A stretch of DNA of 64,000 nt from Gordionus sp. m RMFG-2023 (GCF_954871325.1 NC_088779.1:7318846-7382845), one strand, 5' to 3'. Shown: positions 11,540-23,179, numbered from the stretch's first letter. The notes: generated from the letters alone by a model not told the origin. Numbers and translations: made by a program.

Positions 11540-12523
11540 ATCTATAATATATCAGTTAGTTCTAGTATATATATGATGATGTATAAGATTGTAATGATTT
11601 TATGGTAAAAAAAACTTATTTAATATAAATGTATTAATTATGTAAAATGTAGAGAAAATAAAACAGGACCTTCATGGCAACAATTTTTAAATTTTCCATG
11701 AAATGAATAAAATAATAGCATTAAAAAATATAATGAAAATAGGAAATTTATATAAGTCCAGTAAAAAATAAAAAAACTATAAAAATTTACTGTTAAGGAT
11801 GTTGAAGCAATAATACATTGCTCTTGATTTTCAGTACTACTACAATTTGATTGTTGATTTTCAGTATCTTTTTGTTGAATGGTATCTTGTGCAGGAATCT
11901 AAAAATATAATAAAATAGTAATTAAATGAAAAAATTAACTTCCAATGAGATATTATTAAAATCCTTACAAAACATATATATTATATGTAAAATTGTATAG
12001 TGTTATATATATGATTATATAAGTTGGTAATGGTTTTATGGTAAAAAAAATTATTTAATATATATGTATTAATTATGTAAAATGTAGAGAAGGCAATAAA
12101 ACAGGACCTTCATGTCAATAATTTAAAATTTTCCATGAAATGGTTTTCCAGGAAAAAATTATTAAGCATTTAAAAATATAATCAAAATGAGAAATTAATT
12201 TAGGTCTTGGTTTATTTTAACAAGACAAACTTGTAGCCAGTTTATATAATAAAAAATAAAATTTACTGATATGGATGTTGAATCAATATTATATTGATCT
12301 TGATTTTCAATACTACTACACTTTGATATTGATGCAATAAGACTTTGCTCTTGTCTTTTCTTGCTTCAACAAAGTTCCTGTCTCCGTCTGGCTTTCTCAT
12401 TATGCTGATATGTTTAAATTTAAAAATATATACGTATTAAATAGTTTGAATTTTAACTTATGTACACTAAAAAGTTATACATAACTCAATTTTGTAAATT
12501 ATCACTTTCAACTCCATTGAAGA
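11540..12523 (-). repeat. reiterated Helitron 5'/N-terminal modules
   Basis: The segment GTAGAGAAGGCAA...TTTTTAAATTTTCCATGAAATGG recurs at about 11650 and 12085, and its counterpart inside the Helitron coding region is at about 11270-11330. A second marker, CTTGCTTC(T/A)ACAAAGTT(C)CTGTCTCC, encodes GDRNFVEARK on the minus strand and occurs at 11480 and 12360. The spacing between modules is about 380-540 bp. Further copies lie beyond the gypsy insertion (18746-19616), after the TIR element (25638-25920) and after the LINE (27895-28010). They look like partial duplications of the Helitron 5' end. Confidence 0.75.
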
Positions 12524-12751
12524 TGTTGATTGATTATATATTTAAATAAATTTAAATTTGAATAGTTAATTTTAGTTTTATTTGAATATTGTTTATTTTT
12601 AAAATATATTAACGTTGATTGTTTAATATGTTTAAATTAACTTTTTTTTATATATATACTATGTTTTTAGATATAAAGAAATAATAATAAATTTTGATTT
12701 AAAAAAGAATTAATTTAAATAGTTTCTTTAAAGTTAAAACACTTTCTTTTA
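12524..12751 (+). repeat. 5' LTR of the gypsy element
   Basis: Starts TGTTGATTGATTATATATTT and ends CTTTCTTTTA, so the ends are TG...TA rather than TG...CA. It matches 18519-18745 almost base for base. At 228 bp it is short for the family. TATATATATA stretches near 12649-12660 could serve as a promoter, but this is only inferred. Confidence 0.95.
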
Positions 12752-12771
12752 TGGTGCCCCGGTTACGGTGG
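12752..12771 (+). promoter_or_regulatory. primer-binding site (tRNA primer) of the gypsy element
   Basis: TGGTGCCCCGG follows the 5' LTR directly. It begins with TGG, the complement of a tRNA CCA end, at the position expected for minus-strand priming. The continuation GTTACGGTGG is GC-rich in an AT-rich context. I could not assign the tRNA. Confidence 0.8.
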
Positions 12772-13049
12772 TACGTTTTTCGTTTTTCTTTCAAAAAAAT
12801 AAAATAAAGTTAAATAATAAAAGTTAAAAAAAAAATATCCTTACCTTGAATTCTTTTGTAAAAATAAAAGGTAATGGAATTACTTATCAAATTCGTCGTT
12901 CGATATTGGAAATGATAAAAGGACATATAAAATTTTTTTGACTTTTCTTTTCGATAGTCAAAATTTTATCCAAATTTACAAAATTATAAAAAGGTAAAAA
13001 AAATAAAAAAATAAAATAGAGTATATATATATATAAATAAAGGAGTTAT

Positions 13050-13334
13050 ATGATAAAAAATATTTTTTCATCTAAATCTTTCAATTTTTACGTCGTGATG
13101 TTTTGTTTTAAAACTTATAGTATACCTCAATACGTTATTATTGATAAGATGTTGAAAGAAATGGGAATATGTAAAGAATTTTCTTATGTCCGTGACAATA
13201 GGACGAATGAAATTGTTTTTTATTTTAAATCCTTACGAAAGATGATTGATGCATATATGTCTCTGAATGGGAAGCCCTATATTTTAAATGACAATAATTT
13301 CATTTTTATATTTTGTAAAATTATTAAATATTAA
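13050..13334 (+). CDS. small open frame in the leader of the gypsy element, unknown
   Basis: A 94-codon frame starts with ATG at 13050 and lies between the primer-binding site and gag. It includes PQYVIIDKMLKEMGICKEFS and RKMIDAYMSLNGKPYI, a mixed helix-like sequence that does not look like pure AT-rich noise. I recognise no family. Extra small frames upstream of gag are not usual for Ty3/gypsy. It may be a chance frame in a long leader or an accessory protein of this lineage. The only support here is its length and composition. Confidence 0.35.
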   Translation: MIKNIFSSKSFNFYVVMFCFKTYSIPQYVIIDKMLKEMGICKEFSYVRDNRTNEIVFYFKSLRKMIDAYMSLNGKPYILNDNNFIFIFCKIIKY

Positions 13335-13713
13335 AATTTAAATATCTTTACGCTTTATATATTTGACATTATATTCATAGGGTAAAGAAAATTTTCCCTA
13401 TATTTCGTTATTAAATATAAATTTACGCAATGTTTAACCTATAGAATATCAATAAATTTTTTTTTAAAAACTTAGTCACGAATTAGTATTAAATTTTTCA
13501 CAGACAAATTATATTGAAACTTAGTGGATTAAATCCTCTTTAAGAATTCGAATTAGAATTTTTATAGATAAACTATTAAAACTTAGTGGACCATATTCTC
13601 TTGATTAAAATTAAAATTTTTAGACAACTTAAATTTGATTTTAATGAACTACAATGTTTTGCTTTTACGATTTTAAATATTGAAAGTTTACTTTACTCAA
13701 ATAAAATTATATC

Positions 13714-14304
13714 ATGGACGAAAAATTAACTCTTACACACACTCAATATGTTCCTAAATTTCCCAAGTTATCAGGAAAATTATCTGAGACTTATCTTAAC
13801 TTAATAGAAACATACTTTGAAGGACATATTGAGTCAGACTCATCTAAAGTTAGGACACTAATATGTAGCTTACCAATTGAGATTGTAGACCAAGTTACAT
13901 CGATATGTTCTATAGCACAGTTAAAAGACTTTAATATTGTTTTTGGTAAATTAAAACTGTTAATTCCAAGTGAGGACATTAATGTAAATATAAAGAACTT
14001 TAACTTAGCGGTACAAGGTGCCGAGGAGTCCTTCCATACTTTTTATTTTAGAATTTCAAAACTTCATAAAAAATGCGATTTTGATAACGATACAAGAATG
14101 ATTGAGAAATTAATAACTTGTTCTTTAAATGATAATATCAGAAGGAAGTTAAATAAACATAAGCACGAAGGTTTAGATAAGATGATGAAATTAGGAGTGG
14201 AGTTAGATGGCAGCAATATTAAACCAGACGTTAGCGATACAAATTATGTAGACAATGATAAAAAATTGGATAAAAATAAAAGGTTTTACATTAAACATGG
14301 ATAA
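13714..14304 (+). CDS. gag: Gag-like protein of the gypsy element
   Basis: A 196-residue frame starts with ATG at 13714. It reads FPKLSGKLSETYLNLIETYF and later SFHTFYFRISKLHKKCDF, the pattern of a retrotransposon capsid (SG....ETYL.W...F and EES...Y..R). It overlaps the pol frame, which is in the +1 register relative to it; Gag-Pol expression by frameshifting in such an overlap is known for Ty3-type elements. I see no CCHC zinc knuckle. The Asn-rich tract that follows in the pol frame (about 14330-14870) may take over the RNA-binding role. Gag would form the virus-like particle in the cytoplasm. Confidence 0.8.
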   Translation: MDEKLTLTHTQYVPKFPKLSGKLSETYLNLIETYFEGHIESDSSKVRTLICSLPIEIVDQVTSICSIAQLKDFNIVFGKLKLLIPSEDINVNIKNFNLAVQGAEESFHTFYFRISKLHKKCDFDNDTRMIEKLITCSLNDNIRRKLNKHKHEGLDKMMKLGVELDGSNIKPDVSDTNYVDNDKKLDKNKRFYIKHG

Positions 14305-17300
14305 AATACCATGCAAAAGTACTTTTAGTAATAATGAGAATAATTCTAATGATTATGAACATAATAATTTTAAAGAAAATAATTTTAATTATAATGGACG
14401 TAACACTCATAAGGAAAATTTTGATTTTAAGAAGAGGAATTATAATGATTTTAGGCCTAATAATAGTGCTAGCCGAAACTATCAAAACAATATTTTTCGA
14501 GACAGTGAGGGTAACTCTAGAAATTTTCGTAATAACCAATCTTCGAATAACAATTCAAACTATTATGGAAGAAACTCCATGTGGCACAACAATAATTATA
14601 ATAGAAACAATGCCTGGCAATACAATAACAATTCAAACAATTATGGTAGAGGTACTTGGCAAAACAATAAATATAATGGGAGAAACAATTCCTGGTCTTA
14701 CAACAATCAAAGAAATCAGAGTCAATATAATAATCGATATGGTTATCAATATCAATCCTATAATAACAACAATAATGGAGAAAATAATACGTGGAAAAAT
14801 TATAATCAAAATATTAATCATAGAAAACCATTACAATATAATGACGTGAATCAAAGTAACATCAATTGTAACATGAACATTGAAGAGATTGTTGAAGAAA
14901 AATATAACCCTACACAAAATAATAATGGTAGTGATTTTAATATCAACAATTTAACTGAGTTTAAACTTAATGATAATGCGTTCATGACTACTTTAAAAGT
15001 AAATGATGCTGTTGTTACTATGCAGGTTGATACGGGATCCAAGTTTACAATTATACCTCATGATATGGCTAAACAAATAGGTATTAAAGATCTTAAAAAG
15101 TCCACTCTACAACTCACAGCTTATGATGGAAACTTAATCAAAATTATTGGCGTCACTCAAGTTAAAGTAACCTACGAAGGTATCACCAAACACTTGCAAG
15201 CCGTGATCGTTAAATCTAATAAAAATGCGTTATTGGGACGTATGTGGATTAATGCATTTAGTAATATTTTGAACAAATTTATAGCAAACATTGATATCAA
15301 CTATGAAGATGAAATAAAGAAATTAATAAAAGATTGCGAATCTAAACTGACTAAAAAACCGATTAATAAAGGGAATGTCAAGATATATCTACGTAACGAT
15401 GCCAAACCGAAAATCATACCACCTAGACGGTTACCTTATTCAAAGATAGACGCTGTTACTAGAGAACTTATGAGATGGATAGGAGATGGATTAATTGAGC
15501 CTGTAACAGATGTCCGATGGGCAAGTCCGATAACCGCTGTCTACAAGGATAATGGGAGCGTTAGGGTTTGCGCAGACTTCAAAGACACTGTCAACCCAGC
15601 CCTTGAGGACTTCAGATACCCACTTCCAAGAATAAATGATCTTATCGCTAAGCTCAAGGAAGGGAAGAAGTTTACCAAGATAGATTTCAAGGATGCGTTC
15701 CTACAAATTTCCATCGATGAAACCTGCAGAGACATATTAACTATATCTACGCACAGGGGGTACTACCGGTTTACCAGACTTCCTTTTGGGTTAAAGACTT
15801 CATCTGCGATTTTTCAACAAATTATGGATCAAATTTTAGGTGACATGAAAGATGTCATATTTTATATTGATGATCTACTAATTACGGGAAGTAGTGACGA
15901 AGTTCATTTCAACAACATAAAGAAGGTTTTTGAAAGAATACTATCTCATGGCTTAGTGCCTAATTTTGCAAAAAGCTTATTTTTCAAAAAAAGTCTAAGG
16001 TTCTTAGGACACGACATCGACGCCAATGGGATCCACGCCAACCATGACAAGATCGAGGCGATCGTTAAAATGCCGGAACCAAAATCAGCCGCGGAATTGT
16101 CAACGTTTCTAGGTATGGCCGGGTACTACAGAAAATTTTTGAACAACTTCGCTGAAATAGCTGATCCTTTATACAAGATTGTTAACAAAGAAAAATGGGA
16201 GTGGAATTTAGAACACTCCAAAAGTTTTGATGATCTAAAGACATTGATTAGTCTTCCTCCAGCTTTGACGTACTTTAATCCTGAACTACCTATCGGAATT
16301 GCGACTGATGCATCTAAAAGAGGTTTAGGAGCTGTTTTGTTCCACACTGAAAAAGATGCCAAAGAAAAACCGATAGCTTTTGCATCAAGAACTTTAGCAA
16401 AATCCGAAACAAACTATACCAATATTGAGCGTGAAGCTCTGGCCATTATGTTTGCTATCAAGAGATTTCAAGAATACTTGATAGGGACTAAGTTCACTAT
16501 TATAACGGATCATAAGCCGCTAATCCATATTTTCACCAAAGGGCTCAAAGATAATAGCACCATGTCATTAAGGTTACAGAAGTGGAGTATAATTTTGGGG
16601 GGTTACGACTTTAACATCAGATATAAAGCTGGTAAATACAATGTTGTTCCCGATTGCCTCTCAAGACTACCACAAGTAATTGATGATGACGTTATTGATG
16701 ATATCGCGATTATAAATGACTTTGGCGACATACCTCTTAGTTTTGACCGAATACGTGATGAAACATCCAAAGATTTTGAATTATCTCAAGTTATGAATGA
16801 TTAAATAAATAATGTGCCTATCCAAAATAAAATTTATGAAAATATTGAACAAGAACTAAGTATCATTAAAGATTGTCTGTACAAAAGCGACAAAATAATA
16901 ATTCCGTCAAGTCTGAGAAAGAACATACTGAAGGCGTTACACGAAGGTCATTTGGGAGCAGGTAAAATTAAATCCTTAGCCAAAGATCGTATGTGGTGGT
17001 CTGGTATGGTCAACGACATTGATTTGGAAGTCAAAAGTTGCGATGATTGTAATATTTATCATGACAATCCAAAGAAAATACAAAATCCATGGGTAGCAGC
17101 AACTAAACCATTTGAAAGGATACACATAGATTATGCGGGTCCGTTTTTTACAAAGAATTGGTTGATAATCGTTGATGCTTACAGTAAATTTCCGGTTATA
17201 GTTCCGGTAAAGAATATTACGACTGAATTCACGTTAAAGGAAATTTATAAAACTATTTCACTATTTGGTATACCTGAAACCATTGTTACAGATAATGGTA

Positions 17301-17938
17301 CCAATTTCACGAGCAAAGATTTTGAAAAATTTTGTAGCAATTATGGTATAAAACATGTACTAACGTCGGCCTATCATCAGCAATCTAATGGACAAGCTGA
17401 ACGTATGGTGAGAACATTTAAAGCTCATATGAAAAGAAACACAAAGATTGACTTAGAAACTGCGCTGGACAGATTTTTGTTCAACTATAGAAACACGCCG
17501 AATGACACTACGGGAGTTACACCGTCCAAGAGAATGTTTAACCGCGACATTAGAATAAAGTGGGATTTATTAAAACCTTTGGAGGATAAAGTTGGTGAAG
17601 TCTTCATGTCGTTACCACAAAATCGAACTTTTAATAGAGGAGACTATGTTTGGTATAAGAAACAGGGTGATGATACGTGGTGCAAAGGCAGCATCAAGCT
17701 TAAAGAGAGTAACGCCATGTTTCAAGTTTATACTGATAAAGGGATAGTAAGTAGGCATCTTGATCAGTTAAGGAAAAGAGAATGTTACAACAGTTTAAAA
17801 TATTATGAAATTGACCCTAAAAATTCCTCTAAGGGGGGAAGTGTGGACACAAAGAATGAGATTAAGATACCAATTACTAGACCAATAAGAATTAAAAATA
17901 AACCTGATTACTTAAAAGATTACGTGCTTAAAATTTAA
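14255..17938 (+). CDS. pol: Pol region: protease, reverse transcriptase, RNase H, integrase
   Basis: Domains in order. An Asn/Tyr-rich linker (14330-14870) of repeated NNN, RN and SWSYNN-type stretches. Retropepsin with VDTGSKFTIIPHDMAKQIG (about 15025-15080). RT from about 15400 with GDGLIEPVTDVRWASPI, VRVCADFKD, FTKIDFKDAFLQI, RLPFGLKTSSAIFQ and the catalytic YIDDLL (about 15865). RNase H with IATDASKRGLGAVLFH (about 16300) and YTNIEREALAIMFAIKRF. Integrase (16814-17938) with the HHCC zinc domain (HEGHLGAGKIKSL, CDDC), the DDE core (IHIDYAGPF, VTDNGTNF, YHQQSNGQAERMVRTFK) and a GPY-like tail. The order PR-RT-RH-IN places it in Ty3/gypsy. It looks nearly whole; the integrase part is in the same register as the rest. 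The Asn-rich linker before protease is unusual for the family. Confidence 0.93.
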
Positions 17939-18505
17939 ATATAAAACGCAAAAAATATAAAACGCTAAAAATATAAAACGCATAAAACGCTAAAAGTATA
18001 AAACGCTATGATTAATATAATAATCGTTATGATTTATCATTCCTTATTCTGGATTAAAATTTTATTCCTTATTCCATAAATTATCATTCCTTATTACATA
18101 TTTTTCCGAAATTCAAAATTTTATTCGTGCATATTATTCATATATATGATTTGATCAACTATTCCAAATTACATATTCCGATTTATTCCAAATTCCAATA
18201 TTCAACTGGATTAATGATAATAACAATTTTGAGAAATGTGAACAACATACGATAAGGATATCAAACCAACGATAACGTTCAACGATTTTATCAAACCTAC
18301 GCGATTTATTCAAGCCTACAAAAAACGTACAAACTCACGCAACTCTAATAAACAATTTTATCAAACCTACGTGATAGAATCAAGCCTACGAGAACATTTG
18401 AGACTTATGTGTTAGCCAAGATAAAACCGAGTACAATCAAAACGGGAAAAAACTTCTAGGACAACAAGCTCTCGATGACTGCTGAGAAGAAGCTTCGTTA
18501 TTTGT
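17939..18505. other. 3' untranslated region of the gypsy element
   Basis: Non-coding, between the end of pol and the polypurine tract. It holds short repeats of TATAAAACGC (17940-18008) and repeated phrases such as TCAAACCTACG and TCAAGCCTACG (18290-18390). No envelope frame was seen. Confidence 0.7.
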
Positions 18506-18518
18506 AGAAGAGGGGGAA
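18506..18518 (+). promoter_or_regulatory. polypurine tract of the gypsy element
   Basis: AGAAGAGGGGGAA lies directly before the TG of the 3' LTR, the standard place for plus-strand priming. Confidence 0.85.
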
Positions 18519-18745
18519 TGTTGATTGATTATATATTTAAATAAATTTAAATTTGAATAGTTAATTTTAGTTTTATTTGAATATTGTTTATTTTTAAAAT
18601 ATATTAACGTTGATTGTTTAATATGTTTAAATTAACTTTTTTTTATATATATACTATGTTTTTAGATATAAAGAAAAATAATAAATTTTGATTTAAAAAA
18701 GAATTAATTTAAATAGTTTCTTTAAAGCTAAAACACTTTCTTTTA
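18519..18745 (+). repeat. 3' LTR of the gypsy element
   Basis: Near-identical to 12524-12751 with the same TG and TA ends. It is followed by the target duplication GAAGA, and the Helitron-derived sequence then resumes (AAAATCCAAGGAACTG). Confidence 0.95.
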
Positions 18746-18750
18746 GAAGA

Positions 18751-19616
18751 AAAATCCAAGGAACTGTTTATCTTATAATAAAGTTTGTCTATTCCATTGC
18801 TTATCAGATATCCTTAAAAAAACTTATTTAATATATATGTATTAATTATATAAAATGTAGAGAAGGCAATAAAACAGGACCTTCATGCAAACAATTTTAG
18901 ATTTTCCCTGAGAGGGTTTTTCAGAAAAAATAGTTAAGCATATAAAAATATACAAAATAAGAAATTTACATAGGTTTTGGTTTTTTTTTTATCAGGAGAG
19001 ACTTGTAACCAGTTTATATAATTAAAAATAAAGAGACTAAAAAATTTACTGTTAAGGTTGTTGAAGCAATATTACATTGATCTTGATTTTCAATACTACT
19101 ACACTTTGGTGTTAATAAGACTTTGCTCTTGTCTTTTATTGCTTCGACAAAGTTCCTGTCTCAGTCTGGCTTTCTCCTTATGCTGGTATGTTATTAAAAT
19201 TTAAAAATATATATCTATTAAATATTTTAAGTTTTAACTTATATGCACTAAAAAGTTATGCATAACTTATTTTTGTAAATTATCATTTTTAGCCCCCATA
19301 GAAGAAAAATCCAAGGAACTGTTGTATCTGTATGTTATAAAAAAGATTGTCTAAATTTGAAAGTAAATCTTTTTAAAAATCTAGATATTGTTGTTAAACA
19401 ATCTGATTTTATTTGTTATACCTTATGGTGAGGAAATTTTTTATTTTATTTTAACGTTTTTTTTATATCAACATTACATTTTTTGATATCATGTTATAAT
19501 AATGATTCAAATTTAGACAATCAATATTATAACATACAACAGTTCCTTGGATTTAACACTAAAATTTATGCACAACTTATTTTTGTAAATTATCATTTTA
19601 GCCCTCATGAAAAATC
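18751..19616 (-). repeat. Helitron-derived module copies, including an inverted copy
   Basis: Contains the marker GTAGAGAAGGCAATAAAACA at about 18855, the GDRNFVEARK-encoding marker at 19140-19180 and the AGCCCCCATAGAAGAAAAAT site at 19292-19312 (on the minus strand the SYNSSLDFSSMGA-like remnant of the Helitron N-terminus). At about 19515-19553 the phrase CAATATTATAACATACAACA and GTTCCTTGGATTT is an inverted copy of 19307-19355, giving a fold-back of about 250 bp. It then resumes in direct orientation up to the TIR element at 19617. Confidence 0.7.
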
Positions 19617-19750
19617 CGGTTAATGATGCTTACTACCTTAAGGTACTACTACTACTACCTATCAAATTTGAATTTTGTTTATTTTTCATTCAGATAGGCA
19701 CTACCAAATATATTTATAATATATATTTGAAAAATCGTGATTTTTGTAAG

Positions 19751-19859
19751 GCCTCTATGGCCTAATAGGCAAGAGCTTCACTAACTGATCCCATGGTTGC
19801 GGGTTCGAATCCCAGGAATAGTCATGTTTTTTTTCTTAATCTAATTTGGTGGTTCCATC
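19751..19859 (+). mobile_element. tRNA-derived SINE, copy 1, left part (split by hAT)
   Basis: Box A-like TATGGCCTAATAGGC at 19757-19771 and a perfect box B GGTTCGAATCC at 19802-19812, followed by a T-rich linker and AATTTGGTGGTTCCATCC. The remainder of the copy (GATATATAGAAGG...CCACGTGATTCC) continues at 25484-25535 beyond the hAT insertion. The layout matches the copies at 45335-45488, 50600-50740 and 59405-59568. It would be transcribed by Pol III and mobilised by a LINE. Confidence 0.82.
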
Positions 19860-19867
19860 CTTGGGGT

Positions 19868-20110
19868 TAGTGTTGTTAAATAGCCGAGTTCTCCTGACTT
19901 CGACTCCGAGTCGAAGTCGCAATAATCGACCCAAAACTCGAGTCGAGTTTTGAGTCGATTAGTCGACTCATTTTTACAACTCAAGTTTTGAACTCGAGTT
20001 ATGGACTTGAGTCGTGAACTCAAGTCGCGACTCGAGTTATGAACTCATGTCTATATACTTGAGTCGACTAGATAACGAATAATTTTATGAACTTGAGTCG
20101 ACGACTAGAG
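19868..20110. repeat. subterminal GAGTCG motif cluster of the hAT element
   Basis: More than a dozen copies of GAGTCG, its complement CGACTC, or one-base variants (ACTCGAGTCGAG, TTGAGTCGATT) fall in about 240 bp, and a smaller inverted cluster sits at 25255-25465. Subterminal motif clusters are known to bind hAT transposases (Ac AAACGG is the model). That these do so is inference. Confidence 0.7.
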
Positions 20111-21359
20111 GAATATTTCAAATTAATTATTAATTTTAATTAAGATATATGTTGTTTATTACATTTTTTTATTTTAGACTTCCAACTTGAGTCGTAAATA
20201 GGAATTATATACTTGAGACAATTGGAGGACAAATAGTTCTATAAATTTGATCGACTAGAGACTAGACTCTAGTATATTTCAAATTAATTAGTTATTTTTA
20301 ATTACGATATTTTTGTTTATTATTATTAAATTTAAAATTAGATAGTCGAGTAATCCTGACTCCGTGTCGAAGTAGCAATAACTCGAGTCATTTTTACGAC
20401 TCTAGTTCTGAACTTGAATCGTGAACTCAATAAATAGGTTAATTTAAATTTTATGAAACTCTATTACTTATTATATAAGTGTTATTTATTGGTTGGTTTT
20501 GTAGGGGCTTGGATCTTAAAATCGACTTAACTAGCTATGATCACGAACCCCTAGCACAGATTAATATATCTTAAGTTGATTTTTCTTGACCTTATTAATA
20601 TATATAAATATATGGTTATTAGAGGTATCAATCGCTAGCTAATTAGATCTATTGAATAGGTAGCAAACCATGTCTAGATGAGTGAAGCTATTTCTACGTA
20701 GGTCAGGAATTATTTTATCAGCACCAAATATTGATATGATAATGGGTGGGTATCAAATAAGTATAGTTCTACCTTTATATGGTGTATATAATTTTGACCT
20801 GGGAGCGGGGGTAAAAAATATGGTCTCAAATTTGTTCGTGAAAAAAATTGACATGTCTATATCTTAACATTTAATTATTAAAAGATAAAAATATCTGCTA
20901 GATTACCAAAAATAAGGGTTTAATTTAGGTTCAGGATTTTTAAATTCTATATAGCTGAAATTTTGATAACATGAACTTAATCGTAAAAATCAATTCCTAT
21001 AAAATTATTGGAAATAAAAAAAGGTTGCTCGTAACATCAAAAACCGTTTGAAAAAACGTTATATATGTAAATTGTCGTATTTATTATTACCTCTGATTGA
21101 AATTGAAATATAAAAGATTATACTTCAAGGATGAGATAATAAGAGGCAAATTTTGAGAATTAAGATGTTTAATTGGTATATATTTTTTTAAAAAACTCAT
21201 AGAATTTATGAACCCCAAACTATCTTCTTTTTTTTCCTGAAATAATGACCTGAATTTTAGTAATTTTTTGATTTCTTCAAAACAGTAAGGGCTTGTCTAT
21301 TAAAAAAAACTATAACTCAAATTTAGTCGAGTACGCTTTAAATTTTTTCATTTTATGAA

Positions 21360-21600
21360 ATTAACAGGTTAACTTAAATTTTATGAAACTAAATTACTAG
21401 TGTTGTTAATTGGTTGATAATGTTATATCCAGACCTCTAGCTTGGCTTTAAAAATCGACTAAATCTACTATGAGCACGAACCCCGAGCACAGATCTATGG
21501 TTCAAAGCCATATATTTTAAGTAATTTTTTATTCAACTTATTATAGATATAAATATATGGTTTTTATAGATATCAATCGATAATTAAAAGACCTATTGAA
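21360..21600 (+). repeat. degenerate direct copy of part of the hAT left arm
   Basis: TTAACTTAAATTTTATGAAA, the phrase GAGCACGAACCCC.AGCACAGA, and ATATAAATATATGGTT, in this order, repeat 20440-20665 with many differences. The left arm therefore contains an older internal duplication. Confidence 0.75.
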
Positions 21601-23179
21601 TTGGCAACAATTTATTTATTGTTTAACTCTATCCCTCAAAAAATTTCTAAAAAATTTAATTTATTAATAATTGTTTTTAAGAAATTCTATCAAAATTTAT
21701 TTTTTGTTATTTAATATATTTTTTTTCATTTTTAAATACTTTTTTTAGAAAATTTTCTCATTTTAAATACTTTTTTTATTTATAAAAAAACTTTGGCGCC
21801 AGCTATAAATAATATAAGAAAGGAAGAAAAAAAAATTATTACTAAAGTAAAGAGGGAGGGAGGGAGAGGGTTTATATTTAATAGAAAAGGAAAGAAAGTA
21901 CTATATTTATATCGTTTTTCCCTCTTTAAACATATTTTATTTTTATTTCTTCAAATTTTTTTAGAGTATTTTACCAGGTCAAATACTCCTCCGGTCAATT
22001 GACTGATTTTGACCGACAATTGACCGACTAAAAAGTATTCAAAAATCATCTTCAAAACCTAGGTTTTTAATTAATTTATGACGATTTACAAAGTTAGGAA
22101 TTTATTGAATCCTTTGGATGTGCAGCACATGGCTAGAATCTGTTTATTAAAAATTTATGCCAAATACGTTTTATTGAAAGAAGATCATCAAAAAAGCCAA
22201 ACATATAATTAAATTATAAAATTTAATGATATTTTATTGGTAACTTTATAAAAAAGGCAAATATTGAAAGGATATAAGTCTTCCTTAAAAATTCAATATC
22301 AAGTGATAATATTACAATTACATCCCATGAGAATGTTGATGTTGATGCTTATCAATAACATGCCATGAATTTTAAATGTAATTTATAAATACATCTTGTA
22401 AGTTATTTTTAAAAAAATGAAATATTTAGAGTGTATTTTTGTTAAATTATTTTCCCTTAGTTCCCCGAATTTAATTTATTCAATAAAAATATTATTGAAA
22501 GGTTTAAAGTGTATTTTTGTGGTTATTTTTTGATTTTCCGTTATTTCCTCTCATTTTTACTTTTTTCCCCTGAACCAATTTTCTCGAGTAATTTGCAACT
22601 ATCTATACGTTACCCAAAAACCGTTAGAAAAAAACGATATGTATTGAAATTATTTCCTGATAATATGGAAAATTATTGTCTTGATTTTTTTTATTATAAA
22701 TTTTACAATTTTACAAAATTTTAAATAAAAATATGGGTATTGTATTATATATATTCTAAAAATAAAAATTAATGTCTTTTCTTTCCTTAGGTGGTCTGGT
22801 ATATTCTAAAAATTAATAACTTTTCCTTTCCTTTATCATTATGTTGGAACGAAGTAAAATAAAAATACACCGCCTCCCCCCCCCCTTCCCCCTTTGTTAA
22901 CTAAAATTAAATTTATATTTAACAAAAAACATCTGGGGCTGGGCATATAAAAAATAATTTTAATAATAAACATTAAATTTGATCCAAAAAAATAAAATTA
23001 TTCCCCCCCCCTCCTAAATGATTAGGTCCCAGCAAGGCGTTAATGAATTTAAATTTATTATTTCAGAGAATTATTTAGTATATAATAATTTTTTATAATT
23101 ATAAAAAAAACTTTTTTCTTTTTACTTTTAAAAAATATATGCCAAAATGCATATTAAATAAAAAATATGACAAAGAATT

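Larger units (their letters stand above)
12519..18750 (+). mobile_element. Ty3/gypsy LTR retrotransposon, young, with 5-bp target duplication
   Basis: The element proper is 12524-18745, flanked by GAAGA at 12519-12523 and 18746-18750. Parts in order: 5' LTR, primer-binding site, a leader of about 0.95 kb with a small open frame, gag, pol (protease, reverse transcriptase, RNase H, integrase), polypurine tract, 3' LTR. The two LTRs are nearly identical over about 228 bp, which points to a recent insertion. It looks whole or nearly so, with perhaps one or two breaks at most. It is inserted in a Helitron-derived module: the related sequence at about 19295-19325 shows the same site unoccupied with a single GAAGA, an internal empty-site control. 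Confidence 0.95.

Noticed and set aside
14334-14849. 171-codon frame inside pol of the young gypsy
   Set aside because: Ile-rich shadow of the Asn-rich tract (AAT read as ATA/ATT in another register).
19751-19815. functional tRNA gene
   Set aside because: Same SINE head; no complete cloverleaf, and the conserved SINE body follows.
21793-22002. 69-codon plus-strand frame in the hAT interior
   Set aside because: Lys/Phe-rich AT-driven composition, no motif, not in register with the transposase exons.
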